Source: Streptomyces sp. NBC_00448
Lineage (GTDB): Bacteria; Actinomycetota; Actinomycetes; Streptomycetales; Streptomycetaceae
Assembly: GCF_036014115.1 (NCBI RefSeq)
Contig: NZ_CP107913.1
Span: forward strand, 7,123,501 to 7,187,500
DNA: 64,000 nucleotides
Reading direction: 5' to 3'
Numbering within the stretch: position 1 is the stretch's first letter; each line of letters starts with the position of its first letter. A model generated the notes under the pieces. That model did not search any database and was not told the origin of the DNA. It saw only the letters and a list, made by a program, of their open reading frames with translations. Positions 24,934-33,371 of the stretch are shown here, piece by piece. The position numbers and the translations under genes were made by a program.

Positions 24934-25674
24934 ATGAGCGCGACACGTACGAGCAGCGGCAGAGCGATAGCCCAGGGCCGCGGCGGGACCGGGCACAGAC
25001 TGTCCGGGATCGCCGTGGCCCTGGGCTGCGTGCTCTTCCTGGGCGGTTTCGGCTGGGCCGCGGTCGTCTACCGCCCTTACACGGTGCCGACCAGCTCGAT
25101 GGAGCCCACGGTCAGCCCCGGCGACAAGGTGCTGGCCCAGCGGATCTCCGGCGACCAGGTGCACCGCGGCGACATCGTGGTCTTCAAGGACAAGCTGTGG
25201 GGCGACCTGCCCGAGGTCAAGCGGGTGGTCGGGGTCGGCGGTGACACGGTCTCCTGCTGTGACGCGCGCGGGCGGCTGATGGTCGACGGCAAAGCCGTCG
25301 ACGAGACCTATCTGGCCGCGCCCGGCCTGGCGTCGGCGTCGAAGTTCGACACGAAGGTGCCCAAGGGCGAGCTGTTCCTCGTCGGCGACAACCGCGCCGT
25401 CTCCGAGGACTCCCGGCTGCGGCTGGACGACGCCCAGCGCGGCTCGGTGCCGGCGTCCGACGTGAAGGCCCGGGTGGAGGCCACCGCGTGGCCGCTGAGC
25501 CGGGTGGGGACGGTGCAGCGCACCTCCGCCTTCGACGGGCTCTCCGGCGGCGGAGCGTCCCCCCACGGCCCGCTGCGCTGGCTGGCGGCGGCGATCGTGG
25601 CCGGGGTGCTGCTGATCCTGGGCGGGGCCGCGTACACCCCGCTGGCCGGCCTCGTCCGGCGGCGGGCGGGCTGA
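24934..25674 (+). CDS. sipZ: Type I signal peptidase SipZ
   Basis: SipZ (246 aa) has an N-terminal membrane helix at about 29-48 (IAVALGCVLFLGGFGWAAVV), Ser55 in VPTSSMEPT, Lys96 in EVKRVVGVGGD, and a C-terminal membrane helix (AAAIVAGVLLILGGAAY, about 216-232). It is the shortest catalytic core of the four, with no insertion between the serine and lysine boxes. It appears to have its own promoter and is followed by DUF2469. Confidence 0.93.
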   Translation: MSATRTSSGRAIAQGRGGTGHRLSGIAVALGCVLFLGGFGWAAVVYRPYTVPTSSMEPTVSPGDKVLAQRISGDQVHRGDIVVFKDKLWGDLPEVKRVVGVGGDTVSCCDARGRLMVDGKAVDETYLAAPGLASASKFDTKVPKGELFLVGDNRAVSEDSRLRLDDAQRGSVPASDVKARVEATAWPLSRVGTVQRTSAFDGLSGGGASPHGPLRWLAAAIVAGVLLILGGAAYTPLAGLVRRRAG

Positions 25675-25762
25675 CGCTCCCACAGCGATACGGCGGTGTG
25701 CGGCTCCGGTGGTCTTCCGGTAGCGCACAATGGGGTCACGTACGGCTGAAGGGGAACATGCC

Positions 25763-26089
25763 ATGAGCGCCGAGGACCTCGAAAAATACGAGACCGAGAT
25801 GGAGCTGAAGCTCTACCGGGAGTACCGCGACGTCGTCGGCCTGTTCAAGTACGTGATCGAGACCGAGCGGCGCTTCTACCTCACCAACGACTACGAGATG
25901 CAGGTGCACTCGGTCCAGGGCGAGGTGTTCTTCGAAGTGTCGATGGCCGACGCGTGGGTCTGGGACATGTACCGGCCGGCTCGCTTCGTCAAGCAGGTCC
26001 GGGTGTTGACGTTCAAGGACGTGAACATCGAGGAGCTGAACAAGGCGGACCTCGATCTGCCGTCGGACGACTCGGGCTTCAACAGCTGA
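25763..26089 (+). CDS. DUF2469 family protein
   Basis: This 108-residue protein is rich in acidic and aromatic residues, with MELKLYREYRDVVGLFKYVI and MADAWVWDMYRPARFVKQV. It belongs to DUF2469, an actinobacterial core family with no assigned function that usually lies between the signal peptidase genes and yraN. AAGGGG precedes the ATG at 25763. There is no signal peptide or membrane helix. Confidence 0.9.
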   Translation: MSAEDLEKYETEMELKLYREYRDVVGLFKYVIETERRFYLTNDYEMQVHSVQGEVFFEVSMADAWVWDMYRPARFVKQVRVLTFKDVNIEELNKADLDLPSDDSGFNS

Positions 26090-26112
26090 GGATGGGATGA
26101 ACTCGGGTTGAG

Positions 26113-26149
26113 CCGGGGCGGCCGGGCCGGGGTGGGCCGGCCGCCCCGG
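26113..26149. terminator. Hairpin after DUF2469 gene
   Basis: CCGGGGCGGCC (26113-26123) pairs with GGCCGCCCCGG (26139-26149) across a 15-base loop. It separates the sipZ-DUF2469 transcript from yraN. Confidence 0.65.
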
Positions 26150-26234
26150 GTGGGTCGGGCCGGCCCGGGCGCGAGCGTCGTGGCGCGGCCCGGAAAGTTA
26201 TCCACAGGCTGAGGTTCAAGATCATCTTTGTGGG

Positions 26235-26268
26235 ACCACCTCCTGTCACAGTGAGTGACGGAGGTGGT
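26235..26268 (+). promoter_or_regulatory. Hairpin burying the yraN ribosome binding site
   Basis: ACCACCTCC (26235-26243) pairs with GGAGGTGGT (26260-26268), and GTCAC (26245-26249) pairs with GTGAC (26255-26259). One T is bulged and the loop is AGTGA. The right arm is the ribosome binding site of yraN, whose ATG is at 26273. Folding would close the site, so the stem could control translation of yraN and, through overlap, comM and dprA. Confidence 0.75.
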
Positions 26269-26272
26269 ACTC

Positions 26273-26635
26273 ATGAACGCACGAGGTGCGCTGGGGCGGT
26301 ACGGAGAGGGCGTGGCCGCCAGGACGCTGCGGGACGCCGGGCTGGACATCCTGGAGCGGAACTGGCGGTGGGGCCGGCGGGGCGAGATCGACATCGTCGC
26401 GGCCGACGGCGACGCGGTGGTGGTGTGCGAGGTGAAGACCCGCCGGGAGGGCGGCCACCAGCACCCCATGGCGGGGATCACCCCCGGTAAGGCGGCCAGA
26501 CTGCGGTCGCTCGCCGAGCGATGGACCGCCGAGCACGGCGGGGCGCCGCCGGGCGGCGTCCGGATCGACCTGGTCGGAGTCGTGCTGCCCGCGCGCGGCG
26601 CGCCCCGGGTCGAGCACGTGCGGGGGGTGGCGTGA
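26273..26635 (+). CDS. yraN: YraN family (UPF0102) nuclease-like protein
   Basis: This 120-residue protein has the UPF0102 layout: LGRYGEGVAARTLRDAGLDILERNW, then RRGEIDIVAADGDAVVVCEVKTR, which carries the restriction-endonuclease-like E, D and EVK residues (about 40-62). Members are thought to be Holliday-junction-resolvase-like, with no proven reaction. The ATG at 26273 has GGAGGTGG five bases upstream, and the GTG at 26255 lies inside the hairpin. Its stop shares a base with the comM start. Confidence 0.9.
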   Translation: MNARGALGRYGEGVAARTLRDAGLDILERNWRWGRRGEIDIVAADGDAVVVCEVKTRREGGHQHPMAGITPGKAARLRSLAERWTAEHGGAPPGGVRIDLVGVVLPARGAPRVEHVRGVA

Positions 26636-28353
26636 TGGGCTTCGCACGCACCTGCTCGGTCGCCCTGATCGGCGTGGAAGGCGTCGTCGTCGAGGTCCAG
26701 GCCGATCTGGAGCCGGGCGTGGCCGCCTTCGCCCTGGTCGGGCTGCCGGACAAGAGCCTGGTGGAAAGCCGCGACCGAGTGCGCGCGGCGATCGTGAACA
26801 GCGGCGAGACCTGGCCGCAGAAGAAGCTCACCGTGGGGCTGAGCCCGGCGTCGGTGCCCAAGGGCGGCTCCGGTTTCGACCTGGCCGTGGCCTGCGCCGT
26901 GCTGGCCGCGAGCGGCCGGATCGCGCCGAGCGCCATCGCCGACCTGATGATGATCGGCGAGCTGGGGCTCGACGGGCGGGTCCGCCCGGTGCGCGGCGTG
27001 CTGCCGGCCGTGCTCGCCGCCGCCGACGCGGGATACCGGCAGGTGGTGGTGCCCGAGCGCACCACGTCCGAGGCGGCCCTCGTGCCCGGCGTCTCGGTGC
27101 TGGGCGTCCGCAGCCTGCGCCAGCTCGTCGCGGTGCTCAACGACGAGGCGGTGCCCGAGGAGCCGGACGAGAGCGCCGGGCGGGAGCGGCCCGACCCGAT
27201 GCTGGCGGGTCTGGCGGTGCCCGGCGGAGGTGCCGGCGCGGGGCTGGGTGCCGGCGGCGGACCGGGCGCGTTCGCCGGGACCGGGTTCGGCGGCGGTGGA
27301 TTCGGCAGCGCGGAGTTCGCGGCCGCGGGAGGCGGCGGCCCCGGCGCGGACCAGCACCGTCCCGACCTGGCCGACGTCGCCGGGCAGCGGGCGGCCCGGC
27401 TCGCCCTGGAGGTCGCCGCGGCCGGTGGCCACCACCTTTATCTGAACGGTCCGCCGGGCGCGGGCAAGACGATGCTCGCCGAGCGGCTCCCGGGCATCCT
27501 GCCGCCGTTGACCCGCCAGGAGTCGCTGGAGGTCACCGCGGTGCACTCGGTGGCGGGCATCCTCCCGACCGGCCGCCCCATGGTCGACGCCCCGCCCTAC
27601 TGCGCGCCGCACCACTCGGCGACGATGCCCTCGCTCGTCGGCGGCGGCAGCGGCCTGCCGAGGCCGGGCGCGGTCTCGCTCGCCCATCGCGGAGTGCTGT
27701 TTCTGGACGAGGCACCGGAGTTCAGCTCGCAGTCGCTCGACGCGCTGCGGCAACCGCTGGAATCCGGCCATGTCATCGTGGCCCGGGCCGCCGGGGTGAT
27801 ACGGCTTCCGGCCCGCTTCATGCTGGTGCTGGCCGCGAACCCCTGCCCGTGCGGGCGGTATTCGGTGCTCGGCGGGGGCTGCGACTGCTCGCCGAGCGCG
27901 GTGCGGCGCTATCAGGCCCGGCTGTCCGGCCCGCTGCTGGACCGGGTCGACCTGCGGGTGGACGTCGAGCCCGTCAGCCGCGCCGAGCTCATCGGACCGG
28001 GTGGCGTGGGCACCCCCGGGGAGCCCTCGGCCGCGGTCGGCGCGCGGGTCCTCGAAGCCCGGGCCCGTGCCGCCGCCCGCTACCAGGACACCCCTTGGCG
28101 GTTGAACAGCGAGGTGCCGGGACATGAGCTGCGCACCCGCTGGCATGTCGCCGCCGGCGCCCTGCGCGCAGTCGAGCGGGACATGGAGCGTGGCCTGCTC
28201 ACCGCCCGCGGCCTGGACCGGGTGCTGCGCGTGGCGTGGACGGTCGCCGACCTCGCGGGTGCGGACTGCCCGACCCCCGAACACGTGCTGCTGGCGCTCC
28301 AGTTGCGCACCGGGGTGAACAGGGGAGTGCCGGCCGTGACGGGAGGGGTGTGA
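26635..28353 (+). CDS. comM: ComM/YifB AAA+ ATPase (Mg-chelatase-like)
   Basis: ComM (572 aa) is a AAA+ helicase that promotes branch migration during natural transformation in other bacteria. The Lon-protease-like N-terminal domain has VALIGVEG, ALVGLPDKSLVES and GGSGFDLAVA; the AAA domain has Walker A NGPPGAGKTML at about 271-281, Walker B GVLFLDEAPEF, and a C-terminal part with ANPCPCG and CDCSPS. A glycine-rich stretch of about 55 residues near 185-235 is unusual for the family. It starts at the last base of the yraN stop and ends on the dprA start, so the three are coupled. Confidence 0.93.
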   Translation: MGFARTCSVALIGVEGVVVEVQADLEPGVAAFALVGLPDKSLVESRDRVRAAIVNSGETWPQKKLTVGLSPASVPKGGSGFDLAVACAVLAASGRIAPSAIADLMMIGELGLDGRVRPVRGVLPAVLAAADAGYRQVVVPERTTSEAALVPGVSVLGVRSLRQLVAVLNDEAVPEEPDESAGRERPDPMLAGLAVPGGGAGAGLGAGGGPGAFAGTGFGGGGFGSAEFAAAGGGGPGADQHRPDLADVAGQRAARLALEVAAAGGHHLYLNGPPGAGKTMLAERLPGILPPLTRQESLEVTAVHSVAGILPTGRPMVDAPPYCAPHHSATMPSLVGGGSGLPRPGAVSLAHRGVLFLDEAPEFSSQSLDALRQPLESGHVIVARAAGVIRLPARFMLVLAANPCPCGRYSVLGGGCDCSPSAVRRYQARLSGPLLDRVDLRVDVEPVSRAELIGPGGVGTPGEPSAAVGARVLEARARAAARYQDTPWRLNSEVPGHELRTRWHVAAGALRAVERDMERGLLTARGLDRVLRVAWTVADLAGADCPTPEHVLLALQLRTGVNRGVPAVTGGV

Positions 28354-29768
28354 TGGCGGGGGAGGAGGGCGCCGAGGCGGCGTGGACCGAGCGGTTGGAG
28401 GCGGCCGGGGAGCCTCCGGAGGCGGGCGCGGGGACCGATGCGGAAGTCGGTGTGGTGGCCGCGGGCGCCGGTGCGGATACCGGTGGGGGCGGTGCCGGAG
28501 ACAGTGGGGGCGGGGGCGGTGCCGCTGGTGTCCGGGGTCGTGCCGGCGGGCGGGCGGCTGCCGAGGAGGAGCTGCGGGCGGCTTACGGGAGCGGCGAGTT
28601 GACGGGGGCCGGCGGCGCCGGTGCGGCGGTGGGGTGGCAGGAGCGGCTCGCCCGGGTCGCGCTGACCCGGGTGGCCGACCCCGGTGACAAGGTGATGGGC
28701 CGGGCGGTGCGGGATCTGGGTCCGCGGGCGGCGTTGCGGGCCGCACTCGGCGGGCGGCGGCTGCCCGGGGCCGGTGCCGGGCGGACGGAGAGCTACGGGA
28801 TCAGGGCCGCGCGGGCCGACCCGGTGGCGGACCTGGCCGCGGCGCACCGGGCGGGCGGCCGGTTCCTGTGCCCGGGCGACGGCGACTGGCCCGGCCAGCT
28901 CGACGACCTGGGCGTGCAGCGGCCGTACGGACTGTGGGTGCGCGGGAGACCGTCGCTGCGGCTGTGGGCCCTGCGGTCGGTCGCGGTGGTCGGCGCCCGG
29001 GCCTGCACGGACTACGGCAGGCACATGGCGGTCCGGCTCGGCGCGGGACTCGCGGGCGCGGGGTGGGCGGTGGTGTCGGGGGCGGCGTACGGCGTGGACG
29101 GCGCCGTGCACCGCGCCGCCCTGGAGGCCGACGGTGCCACGATCGGCGTGGTGGCCAGCGGGATCGACGTGGCCTACCCGCGGGGGAACACCGACCTGAT
29201 CGCGAGGATCGCCGAACGGGGCCTGTTGGTCGGGGAGTTGCCGCCGGGTGAGCATCCGACCAGGTCGAGGTTCGTGCAGCGCAACCGCGTCATCGCCGCG
29301 CTGACCCGGGGCACGGTGGTGGTCGAGGCCCGCTACCGCAGCGGGTCCCTGATCACCGCTCGGCGGGCGGCGGAGCTGGGCCGGATCACCATGGGTGTGC
29401 CGGGGCCGTGCACCAGCGCCATGTCGGAAGGGGTGCACGAACTGCTGCGCGGCGGAGCGGTGATGGTCACCGACGCGGCCGAAGTGGTCGAGCTGGTCGG
29501 GGAGATCGGCGCCGACCTCGCCCCGGTGCGGCGCGGACCCGTGCTGCCCAGGGACCTCCTGCGACCGGGCGCCGCGCGGGTGTTGGAGGCGCTGCCCGGC
29601 CGCGGGGACGCCGCGGAGCAGGACATCGCCGACACGCTGGGGATCTCGGCCGCCGACACGCTGAGCGGGTTGCACGAGTTGCGGGCCCTCGGGTTCGTCG
29701 TACGCGAGTGCGGGCGCTGGAGGTTGGTCCGTACCGCGCGCGACAGCCCGGGAAGTGGGGCAGGTTGA
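28353..29768 (+). CDS. dprA: DprA, DNA-processing protein
   Basis: DprA loads RecA on incoming single-stranded DNA. This 471-residue protein carries the DprA Rossmann domain: VVGARACTDYGRHMAVRLG, VVSGAAYGVDGAVHRAAL, GVVASGIDVAYPRGN, RNRVIAALTRGTVVVEARYRSG. A winged-helix segment closes it (AEQDIADTLGISAADTLSGL). The first 100 or so residues are Gly/Ala/Glu-rich low complexity, longer than in most DprA proteins. The ATG overlaps the comM stop by one base. Confidence 0.92.
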   Translation: MAGEEGAEAAWTERLEAAGEPPEAGAGTDAEVGVVAAGAGADTGGGGAGDSGGGGGAAGVRGRAGGRAAAEEELRAAYGSGELTGAGGAGAAVGWQERLARVALTRVADPGDKVMGRAVRDLGPRAALRAALGGRRLPGAGAGRTESYGIRAARADPVADLAAAHRAGGRFLCPGDGDWPGQLDDLGVQRPYGLWVRGRPSLRLWALRSVAVVGARACTDYGRHMAVRLGAGLAGAGWAVVSGAAYGVDGAVHRAALEADGATIGVVASGIDVAYPRGNTDLIARIAERGLLVGELPPGEHPTRSRFVQRNRVIAALTRGTVVVEARYRSGSLITARRAAELGRITMGVPGPCTSAMSEGVHELLRGGAVMVTDAAEVVELVGEIGADLAPVRRGPVLPRDLLRPGAARVLEALPGRGDAAEQDIADTLGISAADTLSGLHELRALGFVVRECGRWRLVRTARDSPGSGAG

Positions 29769-30047
29769 CGCCGCCGACACCCCATCAGGTGACAGGAAAC
29801 CTCGCTGACCTGCGGTGTTCGCAGGGCGGACGGCGCGGCGGCGGGATGCGGCGCATTATTGCCCTCACGCCCCCACACGGTCCGGTGCGCTACCCCGCGC
29901 CCGTTCCGGACCACCCGCACCCGTAGAGGAACGTATCTGCGCATGTCCCACACGGATGCCGTAGCAATCAGCGACACTATGGTCACGCTACGCTCGCGGA
30001 GGTTTGATCTCCCGCCCACGCCAAGGCAGAACGGCTCACGACAACGT

Positions 30048-30887
30048 ATGCCCCAGCACACCCCCGGGTCCGAACAGGCGACGGCAGTGGCCACCGCCCG
30101 GGCCACTCCCCGGCCCGCCGCACCCACCTCGCTCGACGCGTTGTGGCGGACCTACAAGTCCACGGGGGACGCGCGGCTGCGGGAACAGCTCATCCTGCAC
30201 TACTCGCCGCTGGTCAAGTACGTGGCCGGCCGGGTCAGCGTCGGGCTGCCCGCCAACGTGGAACAGGCCGACTTCGTGTCGTCCGGGGTGTTCGGGCTGA
30301 TCGACGCGATCGAGAAGTTCGATCCGGACCGGGCGATCAAGTTCGAGACCTACGCCATCACCCGCATCCGCGGCGCCATGATCGACGAACTGCGTGCCCT
30401 GGACTGGATTCCCCGTTCGGTCCGGCAGAAGGCCCGCGCCGTGGAGCGCGCCTACGCCACCCTTGAGGCGAAGCTGCGCCGTACCCCCAGCGAGCCCGAG
30501 GTCGCCGCCGAGATGGGCGTCGGCCTGGAGGAGTTGCACGGCGTGTTCAGCGCGCTCTCCCTCGCCAACGTGGTCGCCCTCGAAGAACTGCTGCACGTCG
30601 GCGCCGAGAGCGGCGACCGGCTCAGCCTGGTCGACACCCTGGAGGACACCGGCGCGGACAACCCGTCCGAGGTCGCCGAGGACCGCGAGCTGCGCCGCCT
30701 GCTCGCCCGCGCGGTCAGCACCCTCCCCGAGCGGGAGAAGACCGTGGTCACCCTCTACTACTACGAGGGGCTCACACTCGCCGAGATCGGTCAGGTACTG
30801 GGCGTCACCGAAAGCCGGGTCAGCCAGATCCACACCAAGTCCGTGCTCCAACTACGGGCGAAGCTCGCCGACATGGGAGCACGCTGA
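30048..30887 (+). CDS. whiG: WhiG, sporulation sigma factor
   Basis: WhiG (279 aa) is the FliA-type sigma factor that commits aerial hyphae to sporulate; c-di-GMP and the anti-sigma factor RsiG control it. Region 2 is seen in LILHYSPLVKYVAGRVSVGL and FGLIDAIEKFDPDRAIKFET, region 3 in DWIPRSVRQKARAVERAY, region 4 in PEREKTVVTLYYYEGLTLAE and VLGVTESRVSQIHTK. The ATG at 30048 gives the MPQHTPGS start that matches S. coelicolor WhiG. The frame runs open further upstream, but that part shows no similarity. Confidence 0.96.
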   Translation: MPQHTPGSEQATAVATARATPRPAAPTSLDALWRTYKSTGDARLREQLILHYSPLVKYVAGRVSVGLPANVEQADFVSSGVFGLIDAIEKFDPDRAIKFETYAITRIRGAMIDELRALDWIPRSVRQKARAVERAYATLEAKLRRTPSEPEVAAEMGVGLEELHGVFSALSLANVVALEELLHVGAESGDRLSLVDTLEDTGADNPSEVAEDRELRRLLARAVSTLPEREKTVVTLYYYEGLTLAEIGQVLGVTESRVSQIHTKSVLQLRAKLADMGAR

Positions 30888-30910
30888 GCCGGACTGTCTA
30901 CAGTGGGGTA

Positions 30911-31510
30911 ATGCCGAGAATTCGAGCGGCCTCGGTGGCCGAGCACCGGATGATGCAGCGCCGCGCCCTGCTGGACGCCGCCCGCACCCTGCTGACCGAG
31001 GGCGGCACCGAAGCCCTCACCTTCCCCGCGCTCGCCGAGCGGACCGGGCTGGCCCGTTCGTCGGTCTACGAGTACTTCCGTTCGCGGGCCGCCGTCGTGG
31101 AGGAGCTGTGCGCGGTCGACTTCCCGGTCTGGGCCGCCGAGGTCGAGGCCGCGATGCAGGCCGCCGAGACCCCCGCGGACAAGATCGAGGCGTACGTCCG
31201 CAGCCAGCTCACCTTGGTCGGCGACCGCAGGCACCGCGCGGTCGTGGCGATCTCCGCCGGTGAGCTGGACGCCGGCGCGCGGGAGAAGATCCGGGCGGCG
31301 CACGGCGGCCTGGTCGCCATGGTGGTGGCCGCGCTGTCCTGCCTCGGCCACCCCGAGCCGCGGCTGACCGCCATGCTGCTGCAGGGCGTGGTCGACGCCG
31401 CCGTCCGCCGGATCGAGCTGGGTGCCGCCGAGCTGCCCACCGAGATCGTCGAGGCGGCCGTCGCCATGGCCCTGCACGGCGTCACCCGGTCGGCGGACAG
31501 CCCGGAATAG
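30911..31510 (+). CDS. TetR-family transcriptional regulator
   Basis: This 199-residue protein has a TetR helix-turn-helix at about residues 36-62 (LTFPALAERTGLARSSVYEYF) and a helical C-terminal domain. The -10-like TACAGT (30899-30904) ends six bases before the ATG and no ribosome binding site is visible, so the mRNA may be leaderless. It follows whiG by 23 bases. The F420-type oxidoreductase downstream, 29 bases away, may be its target. The ligand is unknown. Confidence 0.87.
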   Translation: MPRIRAASVAEHRMMQRRALLDAARTLLTEGGTEALTFPALAERTGLARSSVYEYFRSRAAVVEELCAVDFPVWAAEVEAAMQAAETPADKIEAYVRSQLTLVGDRRHRAVVAISAGELDAGAREKIRAAHGGLVAMVVAALSCLGHPEPRLTAMLLQGVVDAAVRRIELGAAELPTEIVEAAVAMALHGVTRSADSPE

Positions 31511-31539
31511 CCCGCCCGCACTGCCCTGTTGCCGTTGCC

Positions 31540-32415
31540 ATGACTTCAGGAGCACAGCAACAGGACATCGGCCGGGTCGGCGTGTGGAACATGCGGCTGG
31601 GCCAGGGCGACAGCGAGTTCCAGGGTGAGAACCGCGAGGCCGCCGCCGAGCTGGACGAACTCGGCTACGGCGCGATCTGGCTCGGCGGATCGCCGCCCGT
31701 CGCCAGTGCGGTGCCGCTGCTCGCCGCCACCCGCCGCATCACCGTGGCCACCGGCATCCTCAGCGTCTGGAACCAGCCCGCGGCGGAGGTCGCCCAGAAC
31801 ATCGCCGACCTGGAGGCCGGCGCGGCCGAGCGGTTCCTGCTCGGCCTCGGGGTCAGCCACGCCCCGATCACCGAGGGCTACGCGCACCCGTACGCGAAGA
31901 TGGTCGAGTTCCTCGACGGCCTCGACTCGGCCCCCGCCCCGGTTCCGGCCGGACGGCGGGTGCTCGCCGCGCTCGGTCCGCGGATGCTCAAGCTCGCCGC
32001 CGACCGCTCCGCCGGCGCGCACCCGTATCTGGTCACGGTCGAGCACGTCGCCCAGGCGCGTGCCGCCCTCGGCCCCGGCAAGCTGCTCGCGCCCGAGCTG
32101 GGCGTCGTCCTCGACTCCGACCTGGGCCGGGCCCACGCGACGGCCCGCGGCGCCCTGTCGATGTACCTCCAGCTTCCCAACTACGTCAACAACTGGCGGC
32201 GGCTCGGCTTCACCGACGAGGACTTCGCGGACGGCGGCAGCGGCCAACTGCTCGACGCGCTCTTCGCCATCGGTGACGCCGCCGATGTCCGCACCCGGGT
32301 CGCCGCCTACCACGAGGCCGGCGCCGACCATGTGGCGATCCAGGTGCTGCGCCCCGACACCGCCCTTCCACGTGCCGAATGGCGCGAGCTGGCCGCCGCG
32401 ATGCCGCTGGACTGA
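31540..32415 (+). CDS. LLM-class F420-dependent oxidoreductase
   Basis: This 291-residue protein matches the luciferase-like monooxygenase fold in its F420-dependent form. LDELGYGAIWLGG (about 37-49), TRRITVATGILSVW (about 66-79) and AERFLLGLGVSHAP (about 95-108) are family blocks. It ends with a DHVAIQVLRPD strand. Members are cytoplasmic and reduce small molecules with F420 or flavin. The substrate is not readable. It forms a likely operon with the TetR gene. Confidence 0.87.
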   Translation: MTSGAQQQDIGRVGVWNMRLGQGDSEFQGENREAAAELDELGYGAIWLGGSPPVASAVPLLAATRRITVATGILSVWNQPAAEVAQNIADLEAGAAERFLLGLGVSHAPITEGYAHPYAKMVEFLDGLDSAPAPVPAGRRVLAALGPRMLKLAADRSAGAHPYLVTVEHVAQARAALGPGKLLAPELGVVLDSDLGRAHATARGALSMYLQLPNYVNNWRRLGFTDEDFADGGSGQLLDALFAIGDAADVRTRVAAYHEAGADHVAIQVLRPDTALPRAEWRELAAAMPLD

Positions 32416-32436
32416 CCACCGGACCGACCGGTTCCG

Positions 32437-33096
32437 CTACGCCCGGGCCGCCCCGTCCACCGGCAGCAGCCGCGACGGTCCGGCCCGGCGCAGCGCCGGC
32501 GGGAGCAGGGTGAGCGGGTCGAGGTAGACGTCGCCGCGCAGCAGCCCCCAGTGCACGCAGGCCGCCGCGCAGTGCGCCGGCACCTCGGCGGCGGCCTCGC
32601 CCAGCCGGTCCCCTGCGGCCACCCGCGCGCCGACCGCGACCGCGGCCCGTACCGGTTCGTAGGTGGTGCGCAGGCCGCCGGGCAGCGCGACGACCACCAC
32701 CGGGACCCCGGCGACCGGTCTGGCGAAGGCGACCTCGCCCGCAGCCGCCGCCCGCACCTCCGCGCGCGGCGCGGCCGACAGATCGACACCGCGATGCCCC
32801 GCCGCCCACGCGGTCGCCGGCGGCTCGAAGCCGCGCAGCAACAGCGGCCGCCCCCGCGCCCCCGGCCCCGCCACCGGCCAGCACAGCGCTGCCGGTCCGG
32901 GCGGTCCGGTGCAGCCCGCGGGCACCCGCGCCCCGGCGCCGTACCCCGACCTGACCGGAGCCGCGGCGCCACCACCGGCGGCCCCACCGCCGGGCCGGCC
33001 GTCGGCCCCAACTCCCGCGCCGGCCCCGGGCCCCACGCCTCCGCCCGCCGCCAGCACCGCCACCATCACCGTCAACCACGCCGCCGTGTACGCCAT
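32437..33096 (-). CDS. M23 family (LytM) peptidase, secreted
   Basis: This 219-residue protein begins with a hydrophobic stretch (AYTAAWLTVMVAVLAAGG) that fits a signal peptide or anchor. A Gly/Ala-rich linker follows. The peptidase domain has HRGVDLSA (HxxxD zinc site), GEVAFARPVAGVPVVVV, and the VHWGLL box at the end; the HxH of classical LytM is reduced to a single His here. Members cut peptidoglycan crosslinks or act as regulators when inactive. ATG at 33096 is chosen because it starts just before the hydrophobic segment. Confidence 0.8.
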   Translation of the reverse strand: MAYTAAWLTVMVAVLAAGGGVGPGAGAGVGADGRPGGGAAGGGAAAPVRSGYGAGARVPAGCTGPPGPAALCWPVAGPGARGRPLLLRGFEPPATAWAAGHRGVDLSAAPRAEVRAAAAGEVAFARPVAGVPVVVVALPGGLRTTYEPVRAAVAVGARVAAGDRLGEAAAEVPAHCAAACVHWGLLRGDVYLDPLTLLPPALRRAGPSRLLPVDGAARA

Positions 33097-33371
33097 GTGC
33101 CCACGATGACGCACGGCGCCCACCCCGCGATGATCTTGGTCCGCGGCCTGTGGACAAGTCGAGTGTCGCCTGCGACTCCAGCGGTCCCGTACACTTTCTC
33201 TGGCGACTCGGGTCACCGGGTCGACTTCGCACGCCCCGCCACCAACCCCGGACCTTGATGGTCACGGGCGGTGGCCGCGCCCCTCGGTCCCTTGTGGCAA
33301 GGCGCGTCGGGACGTCAGGCGTGGCCGCCGTCCGGTGGCCACGGTAACCGAGCACATCAAGGAGTACGGCC

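Noticed and set aside
26198..26206. Perfect DnaA box TTATCCACA
   Set aside because: It is a single box with no cluster, no AT-rich unwinding region and no dnaA or dnaN nearby. A replication origin is not supported.
29859..30047. Longer WhiG start adding about 63 residues
   Set aside because: The extra residues lack similarity to WhiG, and the MPQHTPGS start matches the known protein.
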